Below, one piece after another: positions 63,224 to 64,000 of a DNA stretch of 64,000 bases (position 1 is its first letter; every line of letters begins with the position of its first letter). Source of the stretch: Streptomyces sp. DH-12. Its GTDB lineage: Bacteria > Actinomycetota > Actinomycetes > Streptomycetales > Streptomycetaceae. The position numbers and the translations under genes are program-made. The stretch is taken from NCBI RefSeq assembly GCF_002899455.1, contig NZ_PPFB01000001.1, positions 1,116,001 through 1,180,000 on the forward strand, written 5' to 3'. The notes under the pieces were generated by a model. That model worked only from the letters and a program-made list of their open reading frames with translations, did not search any database and was not told where the DNA came from.

Positions 63224-64000
63224 ATGGGAAGCGAATCGGACGACGGTGTCGTGGTGGTCGGCGGTGGCGTGGTCGGGCTGACCACGGCGGTGGTCCTCGC
63301 CGAGCGGGGCGTACGGGTGCGGCTGTGGACGCGGGACCCGGTCGGGGCGACCACCTCGGCGGTCGCGGGCGCTCTGTGGTGGCCGTACCGCGTCGCCCCG
63401 CCGGAGTCGGCGCGGGCGTGGGCGCTGGAGTCGCTCGACGTGTACGAGGAGCTGGCGCTGCGGCCGGAGGCCACGGGCGTACGGATGGTCGAGGGAGTAC
63501 TGGGCGAGACGCCGATGGACGAGGTCGGCGCGTGGGCCGCCGCGCGGCTGCCGGGGCTGCGTCCGGTGACGGAGGCGGAGTACCCGGGTGGCCGGGGGGT
63601 GTGGGCGCGGTTGCCGCTCATCGACATGCCGGTCCATCTGCCGTACTTGCGGCAGCGGTTGACGGCGGCGGGCGGCGCCGTCGAGACGCGTGCGGTGGCG
63701 GACCTCGCGGAGGCCGGCGCGCCGGTGGTGGTCAACTGCACGGGCCTGGCGGCGCGGGAGCTGGTGCCGGATCCGTCGGTGCGGCCGGTGCGGGGGCAGT
63801 TGGTCGTCGTGGAGAACCCGGGGCTCCGCACCTGGATGGTCACCGAGGGGGCGGACGGGTCGATGGCGTACTTCTTCCCGCAGCCGGGTCGGCTGCTGCT
63901 GGGCGGTACGGCCGAGGAGGACGTGTGGTCCGACCGCCCCGACCCGGCGGTGGCCGAGGCGATCGTGCGGCGGTGCGCGGCGCTGCGCCCGGAGATCGCG
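63224..64000 (+). CDS. FAD-dependent oxidoreductase, D-amino-acid oxidase type, C-terminus outside window
   Basis: The first 259 codons of a DAO-family flavoenzyme. The FAD-binding motif VVVVGGGVVGLTTAVVLAERG is at residues 9-29; TTSAVAGALWWPYRV is characteristic of D-amino-acid oxidase/D-aspartate oxidase; VVNCTGLAARELV precedes VRPVRGQLVVVE. It probably oxidises D-amino acids to 2-oxo acids with H2O2. The gene continues past the right edge. Confidence 0.87.
   Translation, partial: MGSESDDGVVVVGGGVVGLTTAVVLAERGVRVRLWTRDPVGATTSAVAGALWWPYRVAPPESARAWALESLDVYEELALRPEATGVRMVEGVLGETPMDEVGAWAAARLPGLRPVTEAEYPGGRGVWARLPLIDMPVHLPYLRQRLTAAGGAVETRAVADLAEAGAPVVVNCTGLAARELVPDPSVRPVRGQLVVVENPGLRTWMVTEGADGSMAYFFPQPGRLLLGGTAEEDVWSDRPDPAVAEAIVRRCAALRPEIA

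Overview
This 64 kb window is chromosomal DNA from a Streptomyces-type actinobacterium. The evidence is the very high GC content with strong GC3 codon bias, GTG and TTG starts, many GTGA/ATGA/TGATG stop-start overlaps, a conservon (cvn) operon, small Streptomyces-specific families, and a complete Streptomyces-type hopanoid cluster. About 60 genes can be supported. There is one tRNA, no intact mobile element and no CRISPR array.

Left part (1-19.4 kb): the 5' part of a PcaF/PaaJ-like thiolase; a stress operon of dps, DUF3140 and an HhH-GPD protein behind a sigma-B-type promoter; a DUF574-type methyltransferase; a NUDIX-like protein; an LpqY-SugABC-type sugar importer (lipoprotein, two permeases, ATPase); tRNA-Pro(GGG); a split transketolase behind a textbook SoxR/MerR promoter; a small XRE-GNAT-YjbR operon; threonine degradation (tdh-kbl) with a LysR gene; and a conservon cvnABCD followed by a GAF protein.

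Middle part (19.8-31.5 kb): a GntR/FCD regulator divergent from a five-gene operon for the lower part of the protocatechuate 4,5-cleavage/gallate route (tautomerase, hydratase, aldolase, 2-pyrone-4,6-dicarboxylate lactonase, MFS carrier). It is preceded by an unusual 18-bp tandem repeat array. Then come an IS256-like remnant, a lower-GC gene of unknown function, an MBL-fold hydrolase, an SGNH hydrolase, and a secreted LysM-M23 endopeptidase with a clear ydaO-type (c-di-AMP) riboswitch.

Hopanoid region (31.8-45.6 kb): a tyrosine phosphatase and an XRE/DUF6126 pair flank a single minus-strand run hpnC-hpnD-DUF6380-hpnE-polyprenyl synthase-shc-hpnG-hpnH-ispG-dxs-hpnO. Almost every junction overlaps or is a few bases. 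It converts isoprenoid diphosphates through squalene to hopene, adenosylhopane and aminobacteriohopanetriol. The dxs in this cluster has an in-frame internal deletion that removes its pyrimidine-binding domain.

Surface-polymer region (46-53 kb): a TagGH/Wzm-Wzt-type exporter, a GT2 glycosyltransferase, two CDP-alcohol phosphatidyltransferases, a glycerol-1-phosphate-dehydrogenase-like enzyme and a nucleotidyltransferase form one overlapping minus-strand operon, which suggests a polyol-phosphate lipid or cell-wall glycopolymer pathway.

Right end (53-64 kb): galE, a zitB-like zinc exporter with a Zur-like box, idi (IPP isomerase), a RsbW-like ATPase, an HdeD-like membrane protein, an enoyl-CoA hydratase, a tiny LPFR-motif protein, tex, an ABC-F ATPase and the start of an FAD-dependent amino-acid oxidase.
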